Assembly (NCBI GenBank): GCA_963749905.1
Contig: CAVVOF010000006.1
Location: 310,001 to 374,000, forward strand
Length of the DNA: 64,000 bases
From: UBA10649 sp963749905
Lineage (GTDB): Bacteria > Actinomycetota > Actinomycetes > S36-B12
Direction of reading: 5' to 3'
The translations under genes were made by a program, and so were the position numbers. Of the stretch, positions 35,962 through 45,284 are shown one piece after another. The notes below the pieces were generated by a model that was given only the letters and a program-made list of their open reading frames with translations, was not told where the DNA came from and ran no database searches. Every line of letters begins with the position of its first letter. The stretch's first letter is position 1.

Positions 35962-37033
35962 CACCGTCGCCGCGCCTTCGATCCGCGCGGCCGATTCCGC
36001 CCGTGCGCGCCAGGCCACCCTGACCAAGCCGGCGGGCGCCCTCGGCCGCCTCGAGGATGCGTCCATCTGGATGGCGGCCGTGCAGGACCGCTGTCCGCCG
36101 ACGCCGTTCCGGCATCCCCACTTGGTGATCCTGGCCGGCGACCACGGCGTCGCGCGGACGTCGGGTACGTCCGCCTATCCACCGGAGGTGACTGCCCAGA
36201 TGGTGGCCAACTTCGCGACCGGCGGAGCGGCCGCCACGGTGCTGGCTCGCCGGCTGGGGGCGTCGGTGCGAGTCGTCGACGTCAGCGTCGATGCCGACCC
36301 CGCGTACCTCGAGTCCATCGACCCGACGATCGCCGCCCATCGGGTCCGTCGGGGCAGCGGCAGCATCGACCGCGAGGACGCGATGACCGTCGACGAGTGC
36401 CGGACCGCCCTGGCCCTCGGGCGGCTGCTCGCCGACGAGGCCATCGACGCCGGCGCCGACGTGCTGCTGCCTGGGGACATGGGCATCGGCAACACCACCC
36501 CGGCTGCCGCGCTCATCGGCGTCGTGACCGGCGCTGACGCGGCCGGTGTCACCGGCCGAGGCACGGGAATCGACGACCCCACGCTGCAGCGCAAGCGCCA
36601 GGCCGTCGCGTCCGCCATGGCGCGCGCGACGGAGGTGGCCGACGACCCGGTGGCCGTGCTCACACGCATCGGCAGCCCCGACATCGCGGCGGCCGCTGGC
36701 CTGCTCGCGCAGTCCGCCAGCCGCGGCTGCCCGGTGGTGCTGGACGGCGTGGTGTCCGGGGCGGCGGCCCTGCTCGCCGACCAGCTCGCCCCTGGCGCGC
36801 GCGACTGGTGGATCGCCGGCCATCGATCTGCGGAACCGGCCGCCGGACTGGCCCTCGCCCACCTGGGACTCCACCCCCTGGTCGACCTCGGCCTGCGCCT
36901 GGGCGAGGGCACCGGAGCACTGCTTGCCCTGCCGCTGCTGGACGCCGCGGCCACCACCCTCGCGGAGATGGCCACCTTCGAAAGTGCCGGAGTCTCGGAT
37001 CGGCAGGCCCCGGCAGCCGCGGCACGGACCTGA
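35954..37033 (+). CDS. cobT: Nicotinate-nucleotide-dimethylbenzimidazole phosphoribosyltransferase
   Basis: Makes alpha-ribazole phosphate, the activated lower ligand of cobalamin. The 359-residue length is typical. Motifs: GDHGVARTSGTSAYPPEVT, LLPGDMGIGNTTPAAALIG, and catalytic Glu near the C-terminus in LRLGEGTGALLALPLL. The GTG start overlaps the CobU end by 8 bases, so the genes are coupled. It corresponds to cobT beside cobS in mycobacteria. Confidence 0.95.
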   Translation: MTDTVAAPSIRAADSARARQATLTKPAGALGRLEDASIWMAAVQDRCPPTPFRHPHLVILAGDHGVARTSGTSAYPPEVTAQMVANFATGGAAATVLARRLGASVRVVDVSVDADPAYLESIDPTIAAHRVRRGSGSIDREDAMTVDECRTALALGRLLADEAIDAGADVLLPGDMGIGNTTPAAALIGVVTGADAAGVTGRGTGIDDPTLQRKRQAVASAMARATEVADDPVAVLTRIGSPDIAAAAGLLAQSASRGCPVVLDGVVSGAAALLADQLAPGARDWWIAGHRSAEPAAGLALAHLGLHPLVDLGLRLGEGTGALLALPLLDAAATTLAEMATFESAGVSDRQAPAAAART

Positions 37034-37034
37034 C

Positions 37035-37811
37035 GTGCCCGATTCCGTGCGGCTGGCCTTCGGCACCTTCACCCGGATCCCCGTACCCGCTCCGCGGGTC
37101 GTCGACTCCCGGGTCGCGGGCCGGGCGATCCTCCTCGGCCCGCTCGTCGGCCTCGTGCTCGCCCTCGTCGTCGGCATCGCCGCACAGGTGCTCGTCAGCC
37201 TCACCCCCGTCGGCGGCCTGCTCGGCGGCGTCCTCGCGGTCGGCGCCCTGGCCTGGCTGACCCGCGGACTGCACCTCGACGGCCTCGCCGACACCGCGGA
37301 CGCCCTCGGCAGCGGCCGGCCCGCCGACGAGGCACTCGCCATCGCCCGGCGCTCCGACATCGGGCCGTTCGGCGTGCTGGTGCTGGTCCTGCTGCTGGCG
37401 GCCGAGGCCGTCGCCCTCGGCCAGCTGCTGGACAGCGGCGCGGGCGCGGGCAGCCTCGTCGTCGCGGTGGTCGCCGGCCGGATCGCGATCGTGCTCGCCT
37501 GCCGCCGCTCGGTCCCCGCGGCCAGGCCTGACGGGCTGGGCGCGATGGTTGCGGGCAGCGTTCCCACCTGGGCGGCATTGGGCTGGGCGGCGCTGTGGGT
37601 GGCCCTCAGCGCCGCCTCGGTCGCCCGCGCGCACGGTCCCGGGGTGGCCCTGGCCACGGCTGCGGCGGTGGCCGTCGGCCTCCTCGCCGGCGCATGGCTG
37701 ACGGCGGTGGCGGTCCGCCGGCTCGGCGGCATCACCGGCGACGTGCTCGGCGCGGTCGCGGAGGTCGCAACCGTCGCCGTGCTCGTCATACTGGTCGCGC
37801 TGCCGGGCTGA
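37035..37811 (+). CDS. cobS: Adenosylcobinamide-GDP ribazoletransferase
   Basis: Membrane enzyme joining AdoCbi-GDP and alpha-ribazole(-phosphate), the last step of cobalamin assembly. 258 residues from a GTG one base after the cobT stop. Starts VRLAFGTFTRIPVPAP. The metal/substrate signature is RGLHLDGLADTADALGSG, then SDIGPFGV, and about six membrane helices. No frame damage, unlike the ECF genes just upstream. Confidence 0.94.
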   Translation: MPDSVRLAFGTFTRIPVPAPRVVDSRVAGRAILLGPLVGLVLALVVGIAAQVLVSLTPVGGLLGGVLAVGALAWLTRGLHLDGLADTADALGSGRPADEALAIARRSDIGPFGVLVLVLLLAAEAVALGQLLDSGAGAGSLVVAVVAGRIAIVLACRRSVPAARPDGLGAMVAGSVPTWAALGWAALWVALSAASVARAHGPGVALATAAAVAVGLLAGAWLTAVAVRRLGGITGDVLGAVAEVATVAVLVILVALPG

Positions 37812-37844
37812 CCGGCGCCGTCCGCTCGAGCCGCGAGGAGTCGC

Positions 37845-38591
37845 ATGACCGCCGACCTGCCGCCGCTGACGGCTGACGCCATCGGCCGGGTCGAGGGCTC
37901 AGACGGAACCCGGGCCGTGCCACCGGCCGACGTGACCGGTGCTCTCGGCGATCTATGGACGTGGTGGCACTCGCTGGTGCCCGGCGCGTCGGTTGAGCCG
38001 CGGTGGCTGGACGGCCCGGACGGCCCGATCGCCGCGGCGATGGACGCTGGCGTGACCGCGGCGGACGCGGCGGTCGATGCAGGCGTCACCCTGCTGATCC
38101 CCCGCGTCGCACGGCCCGACGACACGGTGGCCCGCACGGTCATCGGCCTGCTGACCCGCAAGGAGTCGTCCGCCGTCCTCGCTCAGCCGGCCGGCATGAC
38201 GGATCGCGACTGGATGGTCGCCTGCGCGGACATCCGGGATCGGATGGCAGACGTGGTCGAGCATCGCGGCGAGCCGGTGCCCCTGCTCGACCACCTCGGC
38301 GCCGGCTCGCTGGCGGGCGTCGTCGGCATCCTGCTCGGGGCCGCGGCCCGTCGCACGCCCTGCCTCGTCGACGGCACCCCCGAACTCGCAGCCGCGCTCG
38401 TCGCGGACCGGCTGGCCTTCCGGGCGAAGGGCTGGTGGCGCGCCGGCGCGACGTCACCCGATCCCGCGCGCATCGCGGCCGTCGACCGCATCGATCTGAC
38501 GCCGGGGCTGCCCCTGGACCTGAGCGATGACGCGGGACGTGGCGCCGAGGTCACCGTCGACCTGCTGGAGCTGCTCCTCTCGCGCGCCTGA
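37845..38591 (+). CDS. Degenerate CobT-like paralogue
   Basis: A 248-residue soluble protein directly after cobS. Its C-terminal two-thirds can be laid over CobT of the same locus: VPLLDHLGAGSLAGVVGILLG on TRIGSPDIAAAAGLL, TPCLVDGTPELAAALVADRL on CPVVLDGVVSGAAALLADQL, and AKGWWRAG on ARDWWIAG. The GDMGIGNTT motif is replaced by LLIPRVARPDDTV, and the C-terminal catalytic Glu segment (GEGTGA) is absent. Probably non-catalytic: a regulatory or ligand-binding partner, or a CobT-fold enzyme of altered chemistry. Likely the last gene of the cobalamin operon. Confidence 0.75.
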   Translation: MTADLPPLTADAIGRVEGSDGTRAVPPADVTGALGDLWTWWHSLVPGASVEPRWLDGPDGPIAAAMDAGVTAADAAVDAGVTLLIPRVARPDDTVARTVIGLLTRKESSAVLAQPAGMTDRDWMVACADIRDRMADVVEHRGEPVPLLDHLGAGSLAGVVGILLGAAARRTPCLVDGTPELAAALVADRLAFRAKGWWRAGATSPDPARIAAVDRIDLTPGLPLDLSDDAGRGAEVTVDLLELLLSRA

Positions 38592-38594
38592 GCG

Positions 38595-38864
38595 CTACGA
38601 GTCGAACTTGCGCATCTCCTCCTGGATTCGCGCCTCGCTGGGCTGCTTGGCGCGCGGCCCGAACGCGCCCCACGCGGTGAACAGCAGGGCGATGCCCATG
38701 CCGAACATGGCCCACATCGGCCAGAAGTAGCCACCGCCGGAGAACGCCCAGACCGCGATCAGGATGATCCACACGATGACGAAGACGCCGAGCAGCTTCC
38801 AGAACCCGGACTGATCCCTCAGCCGCTTCTCGGCGGCGCGCCGCAGTGCCTCGTTGTCAGACAT
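38595..38864 (-). CDS. 2TM-domain protein
   Basis: An 89-residue protein: MSDNEALRRAAEKRLRDQSGFWK amphipathic start, two membrane helices (LLGVFVIVWIILIAVWAF and FWPMWAMFGMGIALLFTAWG) with a short turn, and a charged tail. The ATG at 38864 fits the family start. The 2TM fold occurs alone or fused to histidine kinases or regulators; here it stands alone with unknown role. The stop is 3 bases past the CobT-like stop (convergent). Confidence 0.8.
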   Translation of the reverse strand: MSDNEALRRAAEKRLRDQSGFWKLLGVFVIVWIILIAVWAFSGGGYFWPMWAMFGMGIALLFTAWGAFGPRAKQPSEARIQEEMRKFDS

Positions 38865-38908
38865 GCCACCACGGTAGCCCCGAAACTGGCCGGATGGGGT
38901 GTGGCCGC

Positions 38909-39286
38909 TCACCCCAGCGGGTAGGGACCGAACCGACCCCACGCGATCAGCACGAGAAGGACGAAGAGCGCGGCGGTCATCAGCATCGGGCCACGCTCAC
39001 CGCGCCGCGCATGCGTGATGAACGCCCCGGCCATGTCGATGGCCAAGCCGGTGGCAGCCAGCGGGACGAGCACTACGGCGATGCCGGTGATGCCGGGTAG
39101 CACCAGGCCCAAGGCGCCGGCGATCTCCGCGACCCCGATTGCACGGATCAGCCCAGGAGCGAAGTCGGCGGCCCAGTTCTGACCCGAGGCGACCAACTGC
39201 TCGCGGGAGCGAGCCAGCTTCAGCACCCCCGTGATGAGGAAGGCGACCGCTAGGAAGCCCTGGGCGATCCACAGGAAGGTGTTCAT
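38909..39286 (-). CDS. DoxX-family membrane protein
   Basis: A 125-residue protein with four membrane helices. The N-terminal FLWIAQGFLAVAFLITGVLKL and IGVAEIAGALGLVLPGI match the DoxX/DoxX-like family. In mycobacteria some members partner with superoxide dismutase and SseA, but no such genes are present here, so the role is unknown. Same strand and close to gcvT (14 bases after it) and the 2TM gene, so possibly co-transcribed. Confidence 0.82.
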   Translation of the reverse strand: MNTFLWIAQGFLAVAFLITGVLKLARSREQLVASGQNWAADFAPGLIRAIGVAEIAGALGLVLPGITGIAVVLVPLAATGLAIDMAGAFITHARRGERGPMLMTAALFVLLVLIAWGRFGPYPLG

Positions 39287-39300
39287 GGCAGCGGCTCCGC

Positions 39301-40431
39301 TCAGCGCGTGTTGACGTCGACGAACGGCGGCTTGACGACCCGGAATCGTGAGGCCCGCCCCCGCACGTCGACCACGACCTCGTCGCCGACGGCCACCGCA
39401 GAGTCCAGCAGCGCCAATCCGACGCCCTGCTTGAGCGTGGGCGAGAACGTCCCGCTGGTCACCTCGCCGATGACCTCACCCGCCAGCGCGTCGTCGCCGT
39501 CGGCAGAGCGCCGCACGGCCATATGCGGCCGTGGAATCCCCCTGTCGAGGGCGAGCAGCCCGCGCAGTCGCCGGGCCGGACCCGCCGCCCGCTGGGCGGC
39601 CACCGCGTCGCGGCCCAGGAACTCGGGCTTGTCCCAGCCGACCGCCCAGCCGAGCATCGCCTCGACCGGCGTGATCGTCGGGCTGATGTCCTGGCCGTGC
39701 AGCGGGTAGCCCATCTCGGTGCGCAAGGTGTCCCGGGCGCCCAGGCCCGCCGGCATGCCGCCGCGCTCGCGGGCCGCCGCGACGACCGCATCCCACAGGT
39801 CACCGAGCACCTCCGCCGGCGCCACGAGCTCGAATCCCTGCTCGCCCGTGTATCCGGTGCGGCACACCACCACGGGAGCATCGGACCAGCGCGCCATCGC
39901 CATGGCCATGTAGTCGTGGTCCACCGGGAACCCGAGCGCCGCGACAGTGTCGGCGCTCGCGGGACCCTGAACCGCGATGATCCCGTGGGTCAGGTGCTGG
40001 TCGTCGACCGTCAGGCCCTCCGGCGCGAGGCCGCGAAGCGTCGCGACCACCGTGGCGGCGTTCGCGGCGTTCGGGATGATGAAGACCCCGTCATCGCCCC
40101 ATCGGTAGACGATCAGGTCGTCCACCACACCGCCGGCGTCGTTGAGCAGCATGGAGTACTGGGCCTGGCCGTCCTCGATGCGATCGAGATCGTTGGCGAG
40201 CACCGAGTTGACGAAGTCCTTGGCCCCCGGCCCGTGGATGGCGACCTTGCCCATGTGGGAGACGTCGAACACGCCGACCGTCGACCGCACTGCGGTGTGC
40301 TCGGCCACGACACCGTCGTACTCGATGGGCATGTCCCAGCCGCCGAAGTCCGCGGTCTTGGCGCCCGCCGCGAGGTGGCGGGAGTGCAGGGGCGTCGTCT
40401 TCAGGCCGGTGGCCTCGGTTTCGCTGCTCAC
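39301..40431 (-). CDS. gcvT: Glycine cleavage system T protein (aminomethyltransferase)
   Basis: Transfers the aminomethyl carbon from lipoyl-GcvH to tetrahydrofolate. 376 residues from GTG 40431 (MSSETEATGLKTTPLH). Signatures: FGGWDMPIEY, GVFDVSHMGK, RTGYTGEQGFEL, LGARDTLRTEMGYPLHG and GEVTSGTFSPTL. gcvH and gcvP are not in the window, yet lipB, lipA and lpd, which serve the same system, are close. Divergent from pepA, matching mycobacterial order. Confidence 0.95.
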   Translation of the reverse strand: MSSETEATGLKTTPLHSRHLAAGAKTADFGGWDMPIEYDGVVAEHTAVRSTVGVFDVSHMGKVAIHGPGAKDFVNSVLANDLDRIEDGQAQYSMLLNDAGGVVDDLIVYRWGDDGVFIIPNAANAATVVATLRGLAPEGLTVDDQHLTHGIIAVQGPASADTVAALGFPVDHDYMAMAMARWSDAPVVVCRTGYTGEQGFELVAPAEVLGDLWDAVVAAARERGGMPAGLGARDTLRTEMGYPLHGQDISPTITPVEAMLGWAVGWDKPEFLGRDAVAAQRAAGPARRLRGLLALDRGIPRPHMAVRRSADGDDALAGEVIGEVTSGTFSPTLKQGVGLALLDSAVAVGDEVVVDVRGRASRFRVVKPPFVDVNTR

Positions 40432-40489
40432 AGGCCGACCGTAGTGCGTCCGGGCCCCGCGGGTCCGGCGGTGGCAATACAGTGAAGTC

Positions 40490-42007
40490 ATGACGCTGAC
40501 CCCCACCGCCCGCATCGTCCTGGCCGACTCGAAGCCGCACACCGCCGCCGCCGACGCACTGGTCATCGCCGTCGCGCCGGCCCGCGGCAAGAAGGTCGAG
40601 ATCCTCTCCCCGGGGCTCTCCGCCGCGGTGCGCACTCGGCTGGCCGAGGCGCTGCAGGCCATGGGCGCGACCGGCAAGGCAGGTGAGGTCGTGCGCCTCC
40701 CCAGCGGGTCCGGGATCAGCGCCCCCGTGGTCGTCGGCCTCGGGCTCGGCGACGAGGCCGCGCGCGCCGACGCGGAGACGGTCCGGCGGGCCGTCGGCGA
40801 CGCGATCCGCGGCCTGGCGGGGACGCGGCGGGTGGCCATGGCGCTGCCCCTGACGGACGATGACGCGCTGCTGACCGTGGCGATCGCCGCCCAGCTCGCC
40901 GCCTACGACTTCGTCGCGTTCCGCAGCGCGTCCAAGAAGGGCCGCAAAGCACCCGTGCACTCGGTCACGCTCCTGCTGCCCGAAGCACCGACCGCCGAGC
41001 AGAAGCAGGCAGTCAAGGACGTCACCACCGTTGCCGCCGCCGTCAACCTCACGCGCGACCTCGTGAACACTCCCCCGAACGCCCTTCCGCCGGCGGCGCT
41101 GGCGGATGCCGCCGTGGCCGCCGTCGAGGGCCTGCCCGTCGACGTCACCGTCTGGGACGAGACCGAGCTCGCGCGCGAGGGCTGCGGCGGCATCCTCGCC
41201 GTCGGCCAGGGCTCGGCCAACCCGCCGCGGCTGGCCCGGCTCTCCTACGCTCCCGAGGGCGCGACGACGCACCTCGCGCTGGTCGGCAAGGGCATCACGT
41301 TCGACACCGGCGGCATCTCCATCAAGCCCGCCGCCAACATGGACGAGATGAAGTCCGACATGGCCGGGGCGGCCGCCGTCATCGGCGCCGTCGCCGCGAT
41401 CGCCCGCCTCGGGCTGCCCGTCCGGGTCACCGGCTGGGTGCCGACGGCCGAGAACATGCCCAGCGGCACGGCGCAGCGCCCCGGCGACGTCATCACGATG
41501 TACGGCGGGAGGACCGTCGAGGTGCTGAACACCGACGCCGAAGGCCGGCTGATCCTCGCCGACGCCATCGGGATGGCCGCCGAGGACAAGCCCGACCTGC
41601 TCATCGACGTCGCCACGCTCACCGGCGCGCAGGTCGTCGCACTGGGCACCCGCACGGCGGGCGTCATGGCGAACGACGACGGCGCCCGCATGGCCGTGGT
41701 CGACGCGGCCGGCGCCGCGGGCGAGGCGATGTGGCCGATGCCGCTGCCCGACGACCTGCGGGCCGCACTCGACTCGAGCACTGCTGACATCGCCAACATC
41801 GGCGACCGGATGGGCGGCATGCTCTCCGCCGGCGTGTTCCTGCGGGAGTTCGTCCCGGCCGGGCAGAAGTGGGTCCACGTCGACATAGCCGGGCCGTCGC
41901 ACAACGCCAAGGGGGCCTACGGCTACACGCCTACGGGCGGAACCGGCTGCGCGGTGCGGACCTTCGTCCAGATCGCCGCCGAGATGGCCACGCCCGCGAG
42001 CGACTGA
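40490..42007 (+). CDS. pepA: Leucyl aminopeptidase (M17)
   Basis: A 505-residue, two-metal aminopeptidase. N-terminal alpha/beta domain to about residue 180, then the catalytic domain with VGKGITFDTGGISIKPAANM (metal Lys/Asp), KSDMAGAAAVIGA and the signature NTDAEGRLILADA. The C-terminal THR-type substrate loop is present. Cytosolic peptide turnover; some homologues are cysteinylglycinases. The gene is 58 bases from gcvT, divergent. Confidence 0.95.
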   Translation: MTLTPTARIVLADSKPHTAAADALVIAVAPARGKKVEILSPGLSAAVRTRLAEALQAMGATGKAGEVVRLPSGSGISAPVVVGLGLGDEAARADAETVRRAVGDAIRGLAGTRRVAMALPLTDDDALLTVAIAAQLAAYDFVAFRSASKKGRKAPVHSVTLLLPEAPTAEQKQAVKDVTTVAAAVNLTRDLVNTPPNALPPAALADAAVAAVEGLPVDVTVWDETELAREGCGGILAVGQGSANPPRLARLSYAPEGATTHLALVGKGITFDTGGISIKPAANMDEMKSDMAGAAAVIGAVAAIARLGLPVRVTGWVPTAENMPSGTAQRPGDVITMYGGRTVEVLNTDAEGRLILADAIGMAAEDKPDLLIDVATLTGAQVVALGTRTAGVMANDDGARMAVVDAAGAAGEAMWPMPLPDDLRAALDSSTADIANIGDRMGGMLSAGVFLREFVPAGQKWVHVDIAGPSHNAKGAYGYTPTGGTGCAVRTFVQIAAEMATPASD

Positions 42008-42129
42008 CGCTTGCTCAAGGGGGCATTCGCCAGCGGGACGCGTCGATGGAAGGATGACACCCGACCGGCGACGCGCTCGCCGGGACACCGTCACGAAACG
42101 GCAGAGACGACCTCAAGGGAGTAGGCAAC

Positions 42130-43497
42130 GTGCCCAACGCAGACCTGGTGATCCTCGGCGGCGGCAGTGGCGGGTATGCCTGCGCGCTGCGCGCAGCGGA
42201 GCTCGGCAAGTCCGTCATCCTCATCGACAAGGACAAGCTCGGCGGCACCTGCCTGCACCGCGGCTGCATCCCGACGAAGGCCCTGCTCCACGCGGCCGAG
42301 GTCGCCGACGCCACCAAGGAGTCCGACGCGTTCGGTGTCCGCGCCACCTTCGAGGGCATCGACATGGTCAAGGTCAACGAGTACCGCGACGGCGTCGTCG
42401 GCCGGCTCTACAAGGGCCTGCAGGGACTGGTCAAGAGCCGCAACGTGACCTTCGTCGAGGGTGCCGGCCGGCTGGTCGGCCCGAAGACCGTCGAGGTCAA
42501 CGGCGAGCAGTACACCGGCGAGAACGTGGTGCTGGCGACCGGGTCGTACGCGCGATCGCTGCCGGGGCTGGAGATCGGCGGCCGGATCATGACGTCCGAC
42601 CAGGCACTCAACCTCGACTACGTCCCCTCCAGCGTGATCGTGCTCGGCGGCGGCGTGATCGGCGTCGAGTTCGCGTCGGTCTGGAAGTCGTTCGGCGCCG
42701 ACGTCACCATCGTCGAGGCCCTGCCGCACCTGGTGCCCAACGAGGACGAGGCGATCTCCAAGACCCTCGAGCGCGCGTTCCGCAAGCGCAAGATCGACTT
42801 CAGCCTGGGCGTCCGCTTCCAGTCCGCGACGCAGGACGACTCCAGCGTGACCATCACCCTCGAAGACGGCACCACCAAGACCGCCGACCTGCTGCTCGTC
42901 GCCGTCGGCCGCGGCCCGAACACGTCCGACATGGGCTACGAGGAGCAGGGCGTCGCCATGGAGCGCGGCTGGGTGCTGGTCGACGAGCGCCTGCGCACGA
43001 ATCTGCCGGGCGTCTTCGCCGTCGGCGACATCACTCCCGGCCTGCAGCTCGCGCACCGCGGATTCCAGCACGGCATCTTCGTCGCGGAGGAGATCGGCGG
43101 CCTCAACCCCGCCGTCATCGCCGACGTCAACATCCCGCGCGTCACCTACTGCGAGCCCGAGGTCGGCAGCGTGGGGCTGACGGAGGCCGAGGCTCGCGAG
43201 CTGCACGGGAACAACGTGGCCGTGTACGAGTACAACCTCGGCGGCAACGGCAAGAGCCAGATCCTCGCCACGACGGGCTTCATCAAGCTCGTGCAGGTCG
43301 TCGACGGACCGATCATCGGGGTGCACATGGTCGGCTCCCGCATCGGCGAGCAGATCGGCGAGGCCCAGCTGATCGTCAACTGGGAGGCCTACCCGGAGGA
43401 CGTGGCGACCCTCATCCACGCGCACCCGACCCAGAACGAGGCCATGGGCGAGGCGCATCTCGCCCTCGCCGGCAAGCCCCTGCACGCCCACGCCTGA
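42130..43497 (+). CDS. lpd: Dihydrolipoyl dehydrogenase
   Basis: E3 flavoprotein re-oxidising lipoyl groups of 2-oxoacid dehydrogenases and the glycine cleavage system. 455 residues from GTG 42130. FAD-binding VILGGGSGGYACALRA, redox disulfide GGTCLHRGCIPTKALL, NAD-binding VIVLGGGVIGVEFASVW, and the C-terminal His-Glu pair in HAHPTQNEAMGEAHLA. It precedes the E2 gene by 30 bases, indicating a shared operon. Confidence 0.95.
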   Translation: MPNADLVILGGGSGGYACALRAAELGKSVILIDKDKLGGTCLHRGCIPTKALLHAAEVADATKESDAFGVRATFEGIDMVKVNEYRDGVVGRLYKGLQGLVKSRNVTFVEGAGRLVGPKTVEVNGEQYTGENVVLATGSYARSLPGLEIGGRIMTSDQALNLDYVPSSVIVLGGGVIGVEFASVWKSFGADVTIVEALPHLVPNEDEAISKTLERAFRKRKIDFSLGVRFQSATQDDSSVTITLEDGTTKTADLLLVAVGRGPNTSDMGYEEQGVAMERGWVLVDERLRTNLPGVFAVGDITPGLQLAHRGFQHGIFVAEEIGGLNPAVIADVNIPRVTYCEPEVGSVGLTEAEARELHGNNVAVYEYNLGGNGKSQILATTGFIKLVQVVDGPIIGVHMVGSRIGEQIGEAQLIVNWEAYPEDVATLIHAHPTQNEAMGEAHLALAGKPLHAHA

Positions 43498-43527
43498 CGT
43501 CCGCGAACCTCGAAGGAGCACTGCATC

Positions 43528-45276
43528 ATGTCGGTCACTGTCACGATGCCCGCGCTGGGTGAGAGCGTCACCGAAGGCACCGTCACCCGCTGGCTGAAGC
43601 AGGTCGGCGACACCGTCGCCGCCGACGAGCCGCTGCTCGAGGTGTCCACCGACAAGGTCGACACCGAGATCCCCTCCCCGGCCTCCGGCGTGCTCCTGAG
43701 CATCGCGGTGGGCGAGGACGAGACTGTCGAGGTCGGCGCCGCGCTCGCGGAGATCGGGGAGGCCGCCGAGGCCTCCGCTCCGGCTCCGCGCTCGGCGCCC
43801 GAGCCCGTTGCTGCTCCGGCGCCCGAGCCGGTGGCCGCCCTGCCCGCCGCCCCGAGCCCGTTGCTGCTCCGGCGCCCGAGCCGGTGGCCGCTCCTGCTCC
43901 CGCCGCTCCCAGCGGCCCCGCGACGCCGGTGCTCATGCCGGCGCTGGGCGAGAGTGTCACCGAAGGCACCGTCACCCGCTGGCTGAAGCAGGTCGGCGAC
44001 ACCGTCGCCGCCGACGAGCCGCTGCTCGAGGTGTCCACCGACAAGGTCGACACCGAGATCCCCTCCCCCGCCTCCGGCGTGCTCCTGAGCATCGACGTGG
44101 GCGAGGACCAGACCGTCGAGGTGGGCGCCCAGCTGGCCACCATCGGTGCCGCCGGCGCCGCACCCGCAGCTGCCCCCGCGCCTGCACCGTCCGCCCCGGA
44201 GCCGGCCGCTGCGCCGCTGCCGACCGCCGCCCCCGCGGCTCCCCCGGCACCCGCTGCGCCTGCCCCCGCGGCTCCCGCGCCCTGCCGCAGCGGCACCCGC
44301 GTCCGCACCCGAGCCCGCCGGCAACGCCGACGCCTACGTCACTCCCCTGGTGCGTCGGCTGGCCGTGCAGCACGGCGTGGACCTGTCGACCATCGCCGGC
44401 ACCGGTGTGGGCGGCCGGATCCGCAAGTCCGACGTTCTCGACGCCGCCCTGAAGGCCAAGGAATCCGCCGCTCCCGCCCCCGCGGCGGCTCCGGCCGCCA
44501 CCCCCGCGGCCACCACGCCGGCGGCTTCCGCGCCGACCGCTCCGTCGTCACCCTTGCGTGGGCGCACCGAGAAGCTCAGCAGGCTGCGCAAGGTCATCGC
44601 CGAGCGGATGGTCGAGTCCTTGCACGTGTCCGCCCAGCTGACGACCGTCGTCGAGGTCGACGTGACCCGCATCGCGCAGCTGCGCAGCCGGGTCAAGGGC
44701 GACTTCGAGGCGCGGGAGGGCGTCAAGCTGTCCTTCCTGCCGTTCTTCTGCAAGGCAGCGGTCGAGTCCCTGAAGCAGTTCCCCCAGGTCAACGCGTCGG
44801 TCGACATGGACGCGGGCACGGTCACCTACTTCGACTCCGAGCACCTCGGTGTCGCCGTCGACAGCGAGCGCGGCCTGCTCGTGCCGGTCATCCGCGACGC
44901 CGGTGACCTCAACATCGCCGGACTGGCTCGGCGCATCGCCGACCTGGCGGACCGCACCCGCACGAACAAGCTGTCGCCGGACGAGCTCAGCGGTGGCACC
45001 TTCACCGTCACCAACACCGGCAGCCGCGGCGCCCTGTTCGACACGCCCATCATCAACCAGCCGCAGGTCGCCATCCTGGGCACGGGGGCCGTCGTCAAGC
45101 GTCCCGTCGTCGTGCCCGACGCGACCGGATCCGACGTCATCGCCATCCGGTCGATGGTGTACCTGGCGCTGACCTACGACCATCGTCTGGTCGACGGTGC
45201 CGATGCCGCGCGCTTCCTCGGGGCCATCAAGGCCCGGCTCGAAGAGGCGGCGTTCGAGGCCGAGCTCGGTCTCTAG
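43528..45276 (+). CDS. sucB: Dihydrolipoamide acyltransferase (E2) with two lipoyl domains (frameshifts)
   Basis: About 580-residue E2. Lipoyl domain 1 (residues 1-80) and lipoyl domain 2 (starting at 43935) both contain STDKVDTEIPSPASG with the lipoylated Lys. Ala/Pro linkers follow, then the E3-binding domain VTPLVRRLAVQHGVDLSTIAGTGVGGRI, and the catalytic CoA domain ending with the active-site LTYDHRLVDGADAARFLG. The frame changes twice: between about 43830 and 43865 in a repeated Ala-Pro linker (net one base short or two extra), and near 44281 (one extra C). Corresponds to mycobacterial dlaT, which serves PDH and peroxidase roles. Confidence 0.92.
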
Positions 45277-45284
45277 CCGAAGAA

